From Fulvivirga aurantia (GTDB lineage Bacteria > Bacteroidota > Bacteroidia > Cytophagales > Cyclobacteriaceae): a DNA stretch of 21,562 nucleotides. Shown here piece after piece: positions 6,971 through 17,100 of this stretch (position 1 is the first letter of the stretch; the number at the start of each line of letters is the position of its first letter). The notes under the pieces are model-generated. The model did no database searches. It saw only the letters and a list, made by a program, of their open reading frames with translations, and was not told where the DNA came from. Both the position numbers and the translations under genes were made by a program. The stretch is from contig NZ_SMMD01000933.1 of assembly GCF_009711475.1 (NCBI RefSeq), forward strand, positions 1 through 21,562. Direction: 5' to 3'.

Positions 6971-8242
6971 TTATTTACTGAGTTTTTCAGATTGCTTTTC
7001 AAGATCAAAAAGATCGTTGAGAATATCGATCAAAGTCTCGGCCTCACCACGTTTGCAAGCCGCTTTAAGCTGAAGTACAGGCAGTTTCATCACCTTCTGC
7101 ATCATGCTTTTAGTTACTTTATCGATTATTTTAGACTCTTTAGAAGATGCGTCCTTTACATATCGAGACAGCTCTTCTTTTCTGATTTCTTCAAGTGCGT
7201 TTTTAAGTTTCTTGATCGTTGGAGATACAATCATCTCTTTAGACCAATCGTTAAACTCCGCCACGGCCTCTTCGATTATAACTTTTACCGCAGGTATGGC
7301 AGACATTCTTTTATCCAGCGCTTCTGAAGCTTTGCTTTGAATGTCATCAATATTATATACCAACGCACCCGGTACTTCTTCTACAGACATTTCAACACTA
7401 CGAGGTACAGATAGGTCTATAAAAAATTTAAAGGAAAGTATATCGAGCTTAGAAACCAGCTCTTTAGTAATAAATGCTTTTTCTTTTGCAATAGACGATA
7501 TCACTACATCTGCGTTAGCGATGGCGTGCTCAACATCATCAAAAGGCACAAATTTGAAGTTGCACTCTGCTGCCAGCATTCTACCTTTACTTTCTGTACG
7601 ATTAGTAATGGTTACGTCAGAAAATCTGGAGCCCACAAAATTTCTGCAGACATCCTGCCCTATTTCACCAACACCTAAAACCAATATTTTAGGTTCTTGA
7701 AATTCAGCGGTTATATCTTCGATCAGGTCTTTTGCTGCATAAGATACAGAAGCGGCACCATCTCTAAAAGAGGTCTCTTGTACTACTCTTTTGTTAGTAT
7801 AAAAAATGGTGTGCATTAAGCGATGTAAAAATGGACCAGCCATATTTTCATCTGCACTCCACTGGTAGGCACGCTTTACCTGGTTTGAGATCTGCAAGTC
7901 ACCTACTACCTGAGCGCGAAGGCCCATAGAAACTTCAAATAAATGAAATATAGCTTCATTGTGCTTGTCGAAAAGCTCAAAATGTTGTGAAATAGTATCC
8001 ACATCCATTTTCTTAAGAAGTGCTATTCCCTGAAGAATTTCTTTTGAGTAATCGTTTTCGTGATTGTAGTAGATCTCTGTGCGATTGCACGTAGATAGAA
8101 TTAAAACATCATTGGCTTCTGTGAAATCACCAATAAATTTCAAGAGCTTTTTGGCATTCTCCTCATCCAAAGCCAGTTTTTCCCTTGTTTCAATCGGGGT
8201 GTTTCGGAAAGATAAACCTAAGATTTTGAAATTGTTGTGCAT
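6971..8242 (-). CDS. hemA: Glutamyl-tRNA reductase
   Basis: A 423-residue enzyme catalysing the NADPH-dependent reduction of glutamyl-tRNA(Glu) to glutamate-1-semialdehyde, the first committed step of C5-pathway tetrapyrrole (haem, and possibly cobalamin) synthesis. Visible features: the N-terminal catalytic domain with LSTCNRTEIYY, where C52 is the thioester-forming cysteine; a GLRAQVVGDLQISNQVK segment matching the family's GLxSxxxGExQIxxQVK signature with some changes; a Rossmann NADPH site with LGVGEIGQDVCRN; ITNRTESKGRMLAAE; and a C-terminal helical dimerisation domain. The MHNNFKILGLSFRNTPIE start is normal for the family. A perfect TAAGTTTG box sits 20 nt upstream. No other hem genes are adjacent. 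Confidence 0.95.
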   Translation of the reverse strand: MHNNFKILGLSFRNTPIETREKLALDEENAKKLLKFIGDFTEANDVLILSTCNRTEIYYNHENDYSKEILQGIALLKKMDVDTISQHFELFDKHNEAIFHLFEVSMGLRAQVVGDLQISNQVKRAYQWSADENMAGPFLHRLMHTIFYTNKRVVQETSFRDGAASVSYAAKDLIEDITAEFQEPKILVLGVGEIGQDVCRNFVGSRFSDVTITNRTESKGRMLAAECNFKFVPFDDVEHAIANADVVISSIAKEKAFITKELVSKLDILSFKFFIDLSVPRSVEMSVEEVPGALVYNIDDIQSKASEALDKRMSAIPAVKVIIEEAVAEFNDWSKEMIVSPTIKKLKNALEEIRKEELSRYVKDASSKESKIIDKVTKSMMQKVMKLPVLQLKAACKRGEAETLIDILNDLFDLEKQSEKLSK

Positions 8243-8261
8243 ATCGCTTTAAAACTGACCA

Positions 8262-8297
8262 CAAACTTAACTAGTAATCATTAACTTATAAAATGAT
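8262..8297 (-). promoter_or_regulatory. Putative Bacteroidota-type promoter of hemA with overlapping inverted repeat
   Basis: On the minus strand, TAAGTTTG (8269-8262) exactly matches the Bacteroidota -7 consensus TAnnTTTG. A weak -33 element, TTTT (8293-8290; consensus TTTG), lies at about the right distance. The start of transcription would fall near 8258, leaving a short leader to the ATG at 8242. A 6-bp inverted repeat, ATCATT (8277-8282) and AATGAT (8292-8297), covers the -33 region and could be an operator. The rest of the 205-bp gap up to 8448 shows no gene. A TATATTTT sequence at 8434-8441 is a near match to the -7 box but has no partner element. Confidence 0.45.
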
Positions 8298-8447
8298 GAC
8301 CGCAATTTATCATGTTTCTAATTTGTAGAATATGAGGCTAAATCGCTGACCACATGACTAACATCATTTTTTTTAAGAACGATCCCGATTATAGATAAAG
8401 TTGCCTCCGGGGTAGAGATATTTCTGCAACTTTTATATTTTCGAAGC

Positions 8448-9176
8448 TTGAAGCGACTGAATCATTGGCTAAGAAACTACTTCGGGTTCTCTAAAACAGA
8501 GTCTAATGGGTTTATAGTACTCATACCTCTCATGTTTATAATTGTGGTAACTCCGTACGCCCTTAGATATCTTGACAAGGTGCCCCAGACATCATTTGAC
8601 GAAGCTGCGGTCGATAATCTCATTAGTGAGTTGCGGCTTAAAGAAGAAAAGCAGCACAATCCCAGAAAAGCTGAGCAGCGGGAAGTATGGATAAGCAAGC
8701 AAAACTATAGAGAGAAAAAAAAGAAGCCAGAATTAATAAAACCAGAGAGGAAATTCGTCAGGAAAACACCGATCATCGATCGCTTTGATATCAATCAGGC
8801 TGATACAGTGATACTCAAACAAATTAGAGGAATTGGCCCGGTATTGTCTACAAGGATTGTGAAATACAGGGATATGCTCGGTGGCTTCGTAGATAAAAAT
8901 CAGCTGGCAGAAGTTTATGGACTAAAAGAAGAAGTACTACAGCGCTTAGACTCTTTAAGCTTTATTGCTGATGACTATAAGCCTAAACAACTTGCCTTAA
9001 ACGACCTGGAGGCATACTTATTAGACGATCATCCGTATGTTTCTAAAAAAGTGGCCTCAGCGATAGATGCCTATCGTTTTCAGCATGGTAAAATAGATCG
9101 AGTTGAAACACTCTACGAAATTCATCTGTTAGATACGGCCACAGTAAAGAAGATTTATCCATATATATTATTCTGA
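8448..9176 (+). CDS. Membrane-anchored helix-hairpin-helix (ComEA-like) protein
   Basis: A 242-residue protein. Residues 1-22, basic with the motif FGFSKTESNG, precede a single membrane segment (about 23-42). A charged K/E/R linker runs to about 110. A ComEA-like helix-hairpin-helix domain (about 113-172: FDINQADTVILKQIRGIGPVLSTRIVKYR) then follows, and a second, weaker HhH-like unit (about 183-240). HhH domains bind DNA backbone without sequence preference. The basic N-terminus predicts N-in topology, placing the HhH domains in the periplasm, as in ComEA-type DNA-uptake receptors; that role is inferred. The start is TTG at 8448, chosen because no ATG is available and the N-terminus then matches related proteins as I remember them. 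A terminator-like hairpin follows before the large helicase gene, 64 bp downstream. Confidence 0.82.
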   Translation: MKRLNHWLRNYFGFSKTESNGFIVLIPLMFIIVVTPYALRYLDKVPQTSFDEAAVDNLISELRLKEEKQHNPRKAEQREVWISKQNYREKKKKPELIKPERKFVRKTPIIDRFDINQADTVILKQIRGIGPVLSTRIVKYRDMLGGFVDKNQLAEVYGLKEEVLQRLDSLSFIADDYKPKQLALNDLEAYLLDDHPYVSKKVASAIDAYRFQHGKIDRVETLYEIHLLDTATVKKIYPYILF

Positions 9177-9188
9177 CGGTTCATTCTT

Positions 9189-9222
9189 TTAAGGATTAAA
9201 TAAGATAATTTCCTTAATTTTT
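9189..9222 (+). terminator. Probable intrinsic terminator after the HhH gene
   Basis: TTAAGGA (9189-9195) pairs perfectly with TCCTTAA (9211-9217) around a 15-nt AT-rich loop and is followed by TTTTT (9218-9222). It starts 13 nt after the HhH stop. The stem is short and AT-rich, so termination may be leaky and the large helicase downstream could still receive some transcription. Confidence 0.5.
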
Positions 9223-9240
9223 CGTTTACTTGATCGCATT

Positions 9241-12200
9241 ATGCACGAACTGCTAAAGTCATATCTTAAGAGACTTACTAATCTCACCGCAAATAACAGG
9301 TCGCTATTATTGCTCCGATTACCGGTGCAGCAGTTTATCGATATTTATGATTTTAATTTTATAACCGAGGGCGGGGCATTTTCTATCATAGAAAATCTTA
9401 TCGGTAGTCGATCTATAAAGCTGGCTCCCATACTCGATAGCCGGGATGAAGACGCCAACCAGCTGAGTAAGAAACTAAAAAAGCTGGAGCGTACTGATAA
9501 GTTTATACAAGAGGAGAGAGGCTCACATGATTTGTATGTGGGTTGGCCATTTGTAAGGGGCAAACTAGCCAATGGCACACCTGTGAGGGCTCCACTATTA
9601 TTTTTTCCTGTGTCGTTGGCTGCAGAAGGCAAGTTTTGGAAGATGTATAGCCGCTCTTCCGGGGTTATGTTTAATAAGTCATTTTTATTGGCGTATGCAC
9701 ACTTCAACGGTATTAAAATATCAGATGACTTCTTGGATAGAAACTTTGAAGATTTTGATGACGACAGTACAGTATTTCGCACTTCCCTTTATCAATTATT
9801 TAAAGACAGCCCGGTTGAGCTAAACTTTAATCAGGATAATTTTCAGGATGTACTTCAAAAATTTGAGATTTTCAGTAAATCAGATTTTGAGTCAGCACAT
9901 GGTGAGGGTCAACTCAAGCTTTACCCAGAAGCTGTGTTGGGCATTTTCCCTCAAGCCGGTTCATACCTGGTGCCAGACTATCAGCACCTGATAGAAAATC
10001 AATCAATTCAGGACCTGGAAGAGTTTTTTGCCCAGAGAAGCATGTCTCACATCATGGCAGATAATGCTACCCGACAGGTGACAGAGGAAAAATCTATTAC
10101 ACCATTTAAACTCGATGCACATCAGGAAAATGCCTTAAAAATAATCAAGAAAGGGGCGTCTTTGGTGGTGCAGGGTCCTCCTGGCACTGGTAAGTCACAG
10201 CTTATTTGTAACCTTATTGCCGATCATATTGCCATTGGTAAAAAGGTGTTGGTTGTGTGTCAAAAACGAGCTGCACTCGATGTGGTGTACGAGCGAATGG
10301 ACGATAAAGAGCTTACAGATTACCTTGGGCTCGTTCATGATTTTAGGAATGACAGAAAGAATATTTATCAAAAAATCGCCAGCCAAATAGAGCGCATTGA
10401 TGAATATAAAATGAAAAATAATGGCCTCGATGCCATCCAGCTTGAGAGAAATTTTCTTCAGTATAGCAGAAGGATAGATCAGATTACAGAGGAGCTTGAG
10501 GAATTTAAGCAGGCCTTGTTTGATGAATCTGAATGTGATATATCTGTAAAAGAACTATACCTGACATCAAACCCGGAAGGGCCAACCATCAACCTCAAGC
10601 AGGAATACACCTATTTTAAATTCAACGACTTACCGGCTTTTCTTATTAAGCTTAAGAGTTATACAGATTATGCCCGGTCATTAGACTCCGGAGATCATGC
10701 ATGGTCTGAGCGAGTGTCATTCAAAAATTTTCAGGCCAGTGATTATAATCACATAGTCGAAGCAATTGATGAGATACCAGTCTATCAGGAAAAACTAGGG
10801 GATGAACTTGAGAAGTTAATTGGTAAGCGGCTTGACTTTGAAGAATGCGAGGCGATCTATAACAAACGTGATTTTCTGGTAGAAATGCTGGGTGTACTCA
10901 AAGACCCACAGATTTTTGAGTATTTCAAACACATGGTAGACTATCCTGATGATGATACCAGTGCCTTGTGGTTATCAAATACCGAGCGTGTACTTATGGA
11001 GTGTTACAAGGGTGTTGGGCCGGAGGTAACGCTCCCGGCAGACCAGCTAGGCAAGTTTCAGGAAGTGTTGCAGCGCAATATGCACGCTCGTACAAGTCTC
11101 ATCAAGCTTATACAATGGAGCTTATTTTCTAAAGATAAAGGCTACATTAAGCGTGTATTGGTAGAGAATGACCTCAAAGGCAACCGTGATGGATTCAAAA
11201 CCATGGTGCAAAAGGTAGATAACAGATTAAATCTTGAGCATAACCTTACCAAAATAAAGAACAAAGAGTGGATCAAAGAAGTCCCGAAGTCATATGAGAA
11301 AGTTCACTTTCAGAACTGGTTTTATGTGATGAAGCTGGCTGTAAAAGCCAAGGTGATCTTTAACTCTGTGAGAAATTTTAGAGACCTATTTAACCTCCAA
11401 AAGCTTGATTACAGGGAGTTTCGGCAAAAAATGGAGGCGCTTTTTGTAATTATTAAAGATATAGCAAATAAACACGCCAGTTGGAAGGTCTATTTGTCTA
11501 ATGCTCAAATAAACCAACTCGCTAAAAATGAAGATTATGCAGAGAGGTTGAAGTCTGCTTTACGAAAGGATTTTGACTCACTTTGTGAATACGACCTGAT
11601 CAAAGACTCACTTACACCTCAGGAGCATGTGGTAATAAATAAACTCATTTCAGGGGATAGTGAAGAGAATGTTGTAACAGAAGAGACACTTAATCTCTTT
11701 CAAAATAGCCTTAGACTGGCCTGGATAGATCACATTGAAACGAAATACCCTATTTTAAGATCGGTCTCTTCAAAGAAATTTCAACGGCTAGAGGCTGAAC
11801 TTCAGAACTGCGTAAGAGAAAAATTAAGGCTGAGCAACGACATGCTTCTCTTGAGAGCAAGAGAAAAAACTTATGAAGATGTAGAGTATAACCGCCTTAA
11901 TAATATGGTTACCTACCGGGATCTGCTCCATCAGGTTACAAAAAAGCGCAGGATATGGCCTATAAGAAAGATAATTGAGGAGTTTAGTGAAGAGCTTTTT
12001 AAGCTCATGCCTTGCTGGCTGGCCAGTCCGGAATCAGTGTCTGCGATTTTTCCTATGAGAGAAATGTTTGACCTGGTGATTTTTGATGAAGCCTCTCAGT
12101 GTTTTGTAGAAAGAGGCATACCAGCCATGTACAGGGGAAGGCAGGTTTTAGTGGCTGGAGATGATAAGCAGCTAAGGCCAAATGATTTGTACCAGGTGCG

Positions 12201-13260
12201 CTATGAAGAGGAGCCGGAAGAAGACGATATTGCCCTTGAGGTAGACTCCTTATTAGAATTAGCGAATCACCACCTATCAGATGTGCAGCTCAAAGGGCAT
12301 TACAGAAGTAAATCGTTAGAACTTATCGACTTTTCTAACCAGCATTTTTACAATGGTAACTTAAAATTGCTACCGGATTATAGCGTAGTAAATGCAAAAG
12401 AACCAGCGATAGAGTACATAAAGCTGGATGGTGTTTGGGAAAATAATACTAACGCCATAGAGGCCCAGACAGTGCTCGATTTGCTTTTCCAGATTTACAG
12501 CGAATCCCAGACTAAATCCGTTGGTGTAGTGACATTTAACGCCAGGCAACAGCAGCTTATTCTTGATATGATTGATGAGCAATTTGTAGCGAAAGGGAAG
12601 CTGTTTCCTAAAAATTGGTTTGTAAAAAATATAGAAAATGTCCAGGGTGATGAGAAAGATGTAATCATCTTTTCTACAGCGTACGCACCTGATAAAAATG
12701 GCAAAATGGCCATGCAGTTTGGTAGCTTAAATGCTGCCAATGGTGAAAACAGGCTAAACGTGGCTGTCACCAGGGCAAGAGAGCGAGTGGTGGTAGTTAC
12801 CAGTATTTACCCTCAACAGCTACAAACAGAAGGATTAAAAAATGATGGTCCAAAGCTCTTACAAGAGTATTTGGCCTATGCCAAAGAGGTGTCTGAAGGT
12901 AATTTTACTCCGGCACCACATACCAAATCAAACCATCACGTAGATTGGTATTTGAAAGATAAATTGAAAAGTTGGGCTGAGGAAAATATTAAATCATACC
13001 AGTTTACAGCCGAACTACCATTTGCCGACCTCACGGTAAAGCAAGATAGTAATTACCTGGGCCTTATCGTAACTGATGACGACCTGTATTATCATAGCTT
13101 ATCAATCAAAGATATGCATGTATACACACCTTTTACATTGAGTAATAAAAAGTGGAAGTTTAAAGGAATATTTAGCCGTGAGTTTTGGAATGATAAAGAT
13201 CAGGTTGAGCAATCAATTCATCGCTTTATAGGTCAGAATAAGTTTGAGGTTGAAGAGTAG
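9241..13260 (+). CDS. Large Upf1-like SF1 helicase (COG1112 type) with degenerate Vsr-like C-terminal domain
   Basis: A 1,339-residue SF1 helicase. The N-terminus (about 1-120, opening HELLKSYLKRLTNLT) resembles DUF4011-type helicase N-termini. The motor is split: Q-like region FKLDAHQENALKII (about 288-301), Walker A GPPGTGKSQ (312-320), then about 600 residues of mostly helical insert. After it come motif II FDEASQ (948-953), motif III VAGDDKQLRP, motif V NVQGDEKDVIIFS (1133-1145) and motif VI NRLNVAVTRARER (1170-1182). The last 105 residues (1235-1339) resemble the Vsr/MTES_1575 endonuclease fold (ADLTV with D1263, LYYHSLSIKD, WKFKGIFSREFW). The usual ExDG reads VTDD at 1277-1280, so nuclease activity may be lost. 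All motor motifs are intact. Relatives occur both as housekeeping proteins and in defence loci (for example Mokosh); nothing here decides which. Convergent with the channel gene, 2 bp apart. Confidence 0.88.
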   Translation: MHELLKSYLKRLTNLTANNRSLLLLRLPVQQFIDIYDFNFITEGGAFSIIENLIGSRSIKLAPILDSRDEDANQLSKKLKKLERTDKFIQEERGSHDLYVGWPFVRGKLANGTPVRAPLLFFPVSLAAEGKFWKMYSRSSGVMFNKSFLLAYAHFNGIKISDDFLDRNFEDFDDDSTVFRTSLYQLFKDSPVELNFNQDNFQDVLQKFEIFSKSDFESAHGEGQLKLYPEAVLGIFPQAGSYLVPDYQHLIENQSIQDLEEFFAQRSMSHIMADNATRQVTEEKSITPFKLDAHQENALKIIKKGASLVVQGPPGTGKSQLICNLIADHIAIGKKVLVVCQKRAALDVVYERMDDKELTDYLGLVHDFRNDRKNIYQKIASQIERIDEYKMKNNGLDAIQLERNFLQYSRRIDQITEELEEFKQALFDESECDISVKELYLTSNPEGPTINLKQEYTYFKFNDLPAFLIKLKSYTDYARSLDSGDHAWSERVSFKNFQASDYNHIVEAIDEIPVYQEKLGDELEKLIGKRLDFEECEAIYNKRDFLVEMLGVLKDPQIFEYFKHMVDYPDDDTSALWLSNTERVLMECYKGVGPEVTLPADQLGKFQEVLQRNMHARTSLIKLIQWSLFSKDKGYIKRVLVENDLKGNRDGFKTMVQKVDNRLNLEHNLTKIKNKEWIKEVPKSYEKVHFQNWFYVMKLAVKAKVIFNSVRNFRDLFNLQKLDYREFRQKMEALFVIIKDIANKHASWKVYLSNAQINQLAKNEDYAERLKSALRKDFDSLCEYDLIKDSLTPQEHVVINKLISGDSEENVVTEETLNLFQNSLRLAWIDHIETKYPILRSVSSKKFQRLEAELQNCVREKLRLSNDMLLLRAREKTYEDVEYNRLNNMVTYRDLLHQVTKKRRIWPIRKIIEEFSEELFKLMPCWLASPESVSAIFPMREMFDLVIFDEASQCFVERGIPAMYRGRQVLVAGDDKQLRPNDLYQVRYEEEPEEDDIALEVDSLLELANHHLSDVQLKGHYRSKSLELIDFSNQHFYNGNLKLLPDYSVVNAKEPAIEYIKLDGVWENNTNAIEAQTVLDLLFQIYSESQTKSVGVVTFNARQQQLILDMIDEQFVAKGKLFPKNWFVKNIENVQGDEKDVIIFSTAYAPDKNGKMAMQFGSLNAANGENRLNVAVTRARERVVVVTSIYPQQLQTEGLKNDGPKLLQEYLAYAKEVSEGNFTPAPHTKSNHHVDWYLKDKLKSWAEENIKSYQFTAELPFADLTVKQDSNYLGLIVTDDDLYYHSLSIKDMHVYTPFTLSNKKWKFKGIFSREFWNDKDQVEQSIHRFIGQNKFEVEE

Positions 13261-13262
13261 AT

Positions 13263-14081
13263 CTACAGCCTCAGCTTCTCACCACATTTGTTGCAATATC
13301 TGGCATCCTCGTCATGTCCGGTGGCACCACATCGGTGACACTCCCTAATGTACTCTTCGTCTACTGTTCTTCGTTGGCTCATTTCTGCAGAAACAATACC
13401 TGTAGGTACTGCAATCATACCATAACCAAGGATCATAATAAGTGTAGCCAAAGCCTGGCCCAAAACAGTACTAGGTGCAATATCACCATAACCGACCGTT
13501 GTGAGCGTAACCACTGCCCAATAGATGCTTCTGGGTATACTGTCAAAACCATGATCTGCACCTTCTATGATGTACATGAAGGTGCCTAGAATAACCACGA
13601 CAATAAAAACAGCACCAATAAACACAGTGATTTTTACGCGACTTGCCTTAAGGGCTCTGGATAAATGCGAAGCCTCACCCAGAAATCTAACCATTTTAAG
13701 TACTCTGAATACACGAAGTAATCTTATACTTCTTATGATTAGCAGTGAATGCGCCCCCGCTATAAATAGGCTTAAGTAAGTAGGTATAATAGAGAGAAGG
13801 TCAATTATACCAAAAAAGCTTCTTACATACTTCCAGGGCTTATCTATTACAATTATTCGGGCGATATACTCCATTGTAAAGAGAATAGTAAATACCCACT
13901 CTACAATGTATAAGATATTGCCATAGCCGATTTTTATTTGCTTGACGCTTTCTAGCATTACAGCCAAAACACTAAGGACAATTGCTATTAAAAGGATTAC
14001 ATCAAACACCTTTCCCCAGTAGGTGTCGGCTTCAAAAATTATTATTCTAAGTTGCTTCTTCCAATTTTGCTCTTTGGCCAT
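13263..14081 (-). CDS. Voltage-gated potassium channel with C-terminal zinc ribbon
   Basis: A 272-residue six-transmembrane channel subunit, presumably tetrameric in the inner membrane. S4 carries basic residues at every third position: R117, R120, R123, R126, K129 and R132. The pore helix and selectivity filter read TLTTVGYGD (192-200), which specifies K+. After S6 (about 205-230) comes a short cytoplasmic tail with a CHRC...CNKC zinc ribbon (C248, C251, C263, C266). The length and layout fit prokaryotic Kv channels; the zinc ribbon is an extra soluble module that may mediate assembly or sense metal or redox state. The gene follows the TPR-CHAT gene by 24 nt on the same strand with no terminator between, so co-transcription is likely. 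Confidence 0.92.
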   Translation of the reverse strand: MAKEQNWKKQLRIIIFEADTYWGKVFDVILLIAIVLSVLAVMLESVKQIKIGYGNILYIVEWVFTILFTMEYIARIIVIDKPWKYVRSFFGIIDLLSIIPTYLSLFIAGAHSLLIIRSIRLLRVFRVLKMVRFLGEASHLSRALKASRVKITVFIGAVFIVVVILGTFMYIIEGADHGFDSIPRSIYWAVVTLTTVGYGDIAPSTVLGQALATLIMILGYGMIAVPTGIVSAEMSQRRTVDEEYIRECHRCGATGHDEDARYCNKCGEKLRL

Positions 14082-14105
14082 TTATGTGTTCAAGTTTAAA
14101 AAATC

Positions 14106-17100
14106 TTAGTCAAGCCCAATCATGATAAATGCACCCCAGTAAATAGGCTCCTGGTATTCGGCTCTTATTTCTTTCTTTGCATCTATAAAGCTTTGTCGTT
14201 TATTGCCAGTTTCAATCCATTTCTTATAAAACTTAGACATTAGCTTTTGTGTGGCTTCATCGTCTACTTTAAACATACTCATGATTAGTGTTTGGGCACC
14301 AGCCACCAAAAATGCTCTCTGTAGACCATAAACGCCTTCACCAACGGCAAGTTCACCAAGGCCGGTTTCGCAGGCACTCAATACGACCAGCTCCGTTTGG
14401 TCAAGGTTTAGATTCATAGCTTCATAAGCTGTGAGTATTCCGTTTTCAATATTGTAATTAAAGGCCGACTTATCCAAAAGGTCACCAGCGCCAGTCATCA
14501 ATAAGCCCGTACGCAAAAGTGGATTCCTCGCAGCTTCAGATTCGCTCATAGCTACCTGATCAGAAATATCATGTTCGTCCTCCGGAGTGAAAAAGCCGTG
14601 GGTGGCTACATGGAATACTTTTGGATTGTCAAGTTTTTTGATTTGCTCTTCCTGTGCTTCACTTTCTGTATAAGCACTGATGTTCCACCCTCTATCTGAC
14701 AACAAATCTTTGAGCTCGCTCACTTCTCTGGCCGTACCAGGTAAAGATTGTATGGCTCCTCTGCTCGCAGTAAGGTAGAAATTTGGGTTGCCAAACATGG
14801 TTGCCACCTTTTCATCCTGCACCAACTGTGTACGCACCTGGTTGAGGTATATATCTTTCGTATTGCTTACGAGTATAATGTTGGAGTTGTCTATTACATA
14901 CTTTCCGTCAGGTGTCGGTATGGCTTCCAGATTTATCTGATTGTAAACACCATCTGCTGAAAGATAAATAGTGGCATAATTGCCAACTACCTCCTTGAGA
15001 GGTTGCCAATAGGTATCATAACTCAACCCATCGGTTATTTTAAATATGATGCTATTTCTGTAATTCTGAAAGTACTTTCCTTCGAGCTCTTCACCATTAT
15101 CGATGAAGGTGACCTGAGGTTTCTTTTGGGTTTCTTTATTTTTAAGATACAGTGCAGCATAAACCACAGAGTCTGTAAATACATGATCAAAATGTCTGTA
15201 CCTGACCATCTCAATGGCAACTTCATTAGGCTTAAGCACCTTTTGTACATCTTCCCAAAGTATGCGTTTATCTTCAGAGGCCTGACTAAATAGCTCTGAG
15301 CGCTCGCTGATTTCTTTCTCTAACTGCTCTACCTCATGAGTAAGCACACTTGGTACAATGCCATTTTCTTCTAATTGCTGTAAACTCATCGACAAAACAT
15401 TGGTAAGTTGCTCCTTCTTATCGAGCCACATGTTATATTTCTCGATGAGATCAGCATCGTTACTATTGGTTATACGCTCCCTGATTTTGATTGATGAATT
15501 AAGCAATATGGCTTTTGTGATGAGCGCGTTATTGTAAACCTTACCAGCCATGTCATCATCAGAGTCATTGAGTTCAAATGCGAGCGTATTGTAAAACTCA
15601 AAATCAGGTCTTATGGTATTCCAGTATTTGGCTTTTTCCCTTTCGCTAAGCGCGGGAAAATAGTTTTTAATGAAGTTGTGATAGTTGGCCAATGCCTCTT
15701 CAATATACTCTTTGGCCCTTTTAGAATCGCCTTCCATGTAGTACACCTTACTTAGTTTAGACTGTACTTTTACATACTCCGGGTGTGTATTGCTAAAAAA
15801 CTTTTTATAGAGACGCTCAGCTTTCTCATAGCTTTCTTCTGCCAGATCAAACTGTCGTTGTAGGTAGTATATATCGCCTTCCAAAACGTATATGCTGGCA
15901 GTATTGATATTGTTTCTTCTGCCTACTTTAGATATCCAAATGCTTTCTGCCAATTTGAGGCCATTAAATGCATCATCATATCTATGTTGTGAGATATAAA
16001 CTTTAGCCAGATCTGTTAAAATACGAGCGTATCGAGGGTTTCTATTTCCAAGTTTGCTTGCTGTAATGTCCTTGGCCTGATCCATTAATTGCTCAACTTC
16101 CTTTAAATCATCGCCTTTGTAAAATTTAATAAGAGCAAGCTGCGCTATAGATTGCCCCACATCGATGTGGTCGGTTCCAAATTGCTTTTTCTGAATATTA
16201 ACAGCCTTTTTGGCGTTGGATTCGGCTTTTTCATAGTCGCCTATATTGGTATACACTTCAGAAAGTAGCAGTACAGTAGGAGCAACCTTTGAAGAATTGT
16301 CTCCGAAAATATTAACGGCAATGTTTCGGGCCCTCAAAGCAGTTTTTTCTGCTTCAGGGTATTCACCCGAGATTAACTGCAACCTACCTCGATTTACCAA
16401 AGGTTTGATCAGACGCTGTGAGTTTATGCCATATCTACTTTCATAAGTGTTTATTTGCTTGTCAATGAGTTCTTCTGTATCACGATATTGACCAAGCGTG
16501 ATGTATAAGCTAGCCAGTTCCTCAGCTGCTTTCAACTCATTAAAAGTAGATGAAGTTTCTGCACGTGTTTGCAGCTTTTGCGACATATTGATGGTAGATT
16601 CCGCCTCGTCAAACAGGCCTTGAATGGCTTTTAGTCTGGCTTTGGTTTGTAATGCATCTACATAGTCTAAGACACGCTTTTCATTTCTACGCTCATTTTC
16701 AAGTATAACGATCGAGGCATCTATGTTTTCTTCGGCCTCGTCATAGTTGCCTATATCGATATATAGCTTTGCGAGTTTATTGAGTTGCACCCCATAGTTA
16801 GGGTCTGTATCACGAAACTTTGCACGCGCTGTATTTTCTGCTTTTGCAAGTATGTCAGATGCTTTTTGGTATTGATCTGTTGTTTGATAAAATAGCGCAA
16901 TGTGATTAAGAATATTTACGTAATCTTTATGCCAGTCATCAATTTGCTGATCAACCACAGCAAAGAAACTTTCCTCGTAAATCTGCTGAGCTTCCTTTAT
17001 TTTATCGGTGTGGTCGATGTAATAATTGGCTAACTCAACCTTCGAAAGGTGGTATTCTGGTGATTCTTCACCATAAAGCACTTTTTTAATCTCTATTATG

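Noticed and set aside
6923..7340. Plus-strand open frames over hemA (for example 6923-7327 and 7104-7340)
   Set aside because: They lie opposite the well-supported hemA frame, show no family motifs and have biased, low-complexity translations. They are antisense shadows.
9241..13260. Mokosh-like anti-phage defence locus
   Set aside because: The COG1112-type helicase recalls Mokosh, but there is no kinase domain, PLD nuclease or partner gene, and the neighbours are housekeeping genes. The similarity is only at superfamily level.
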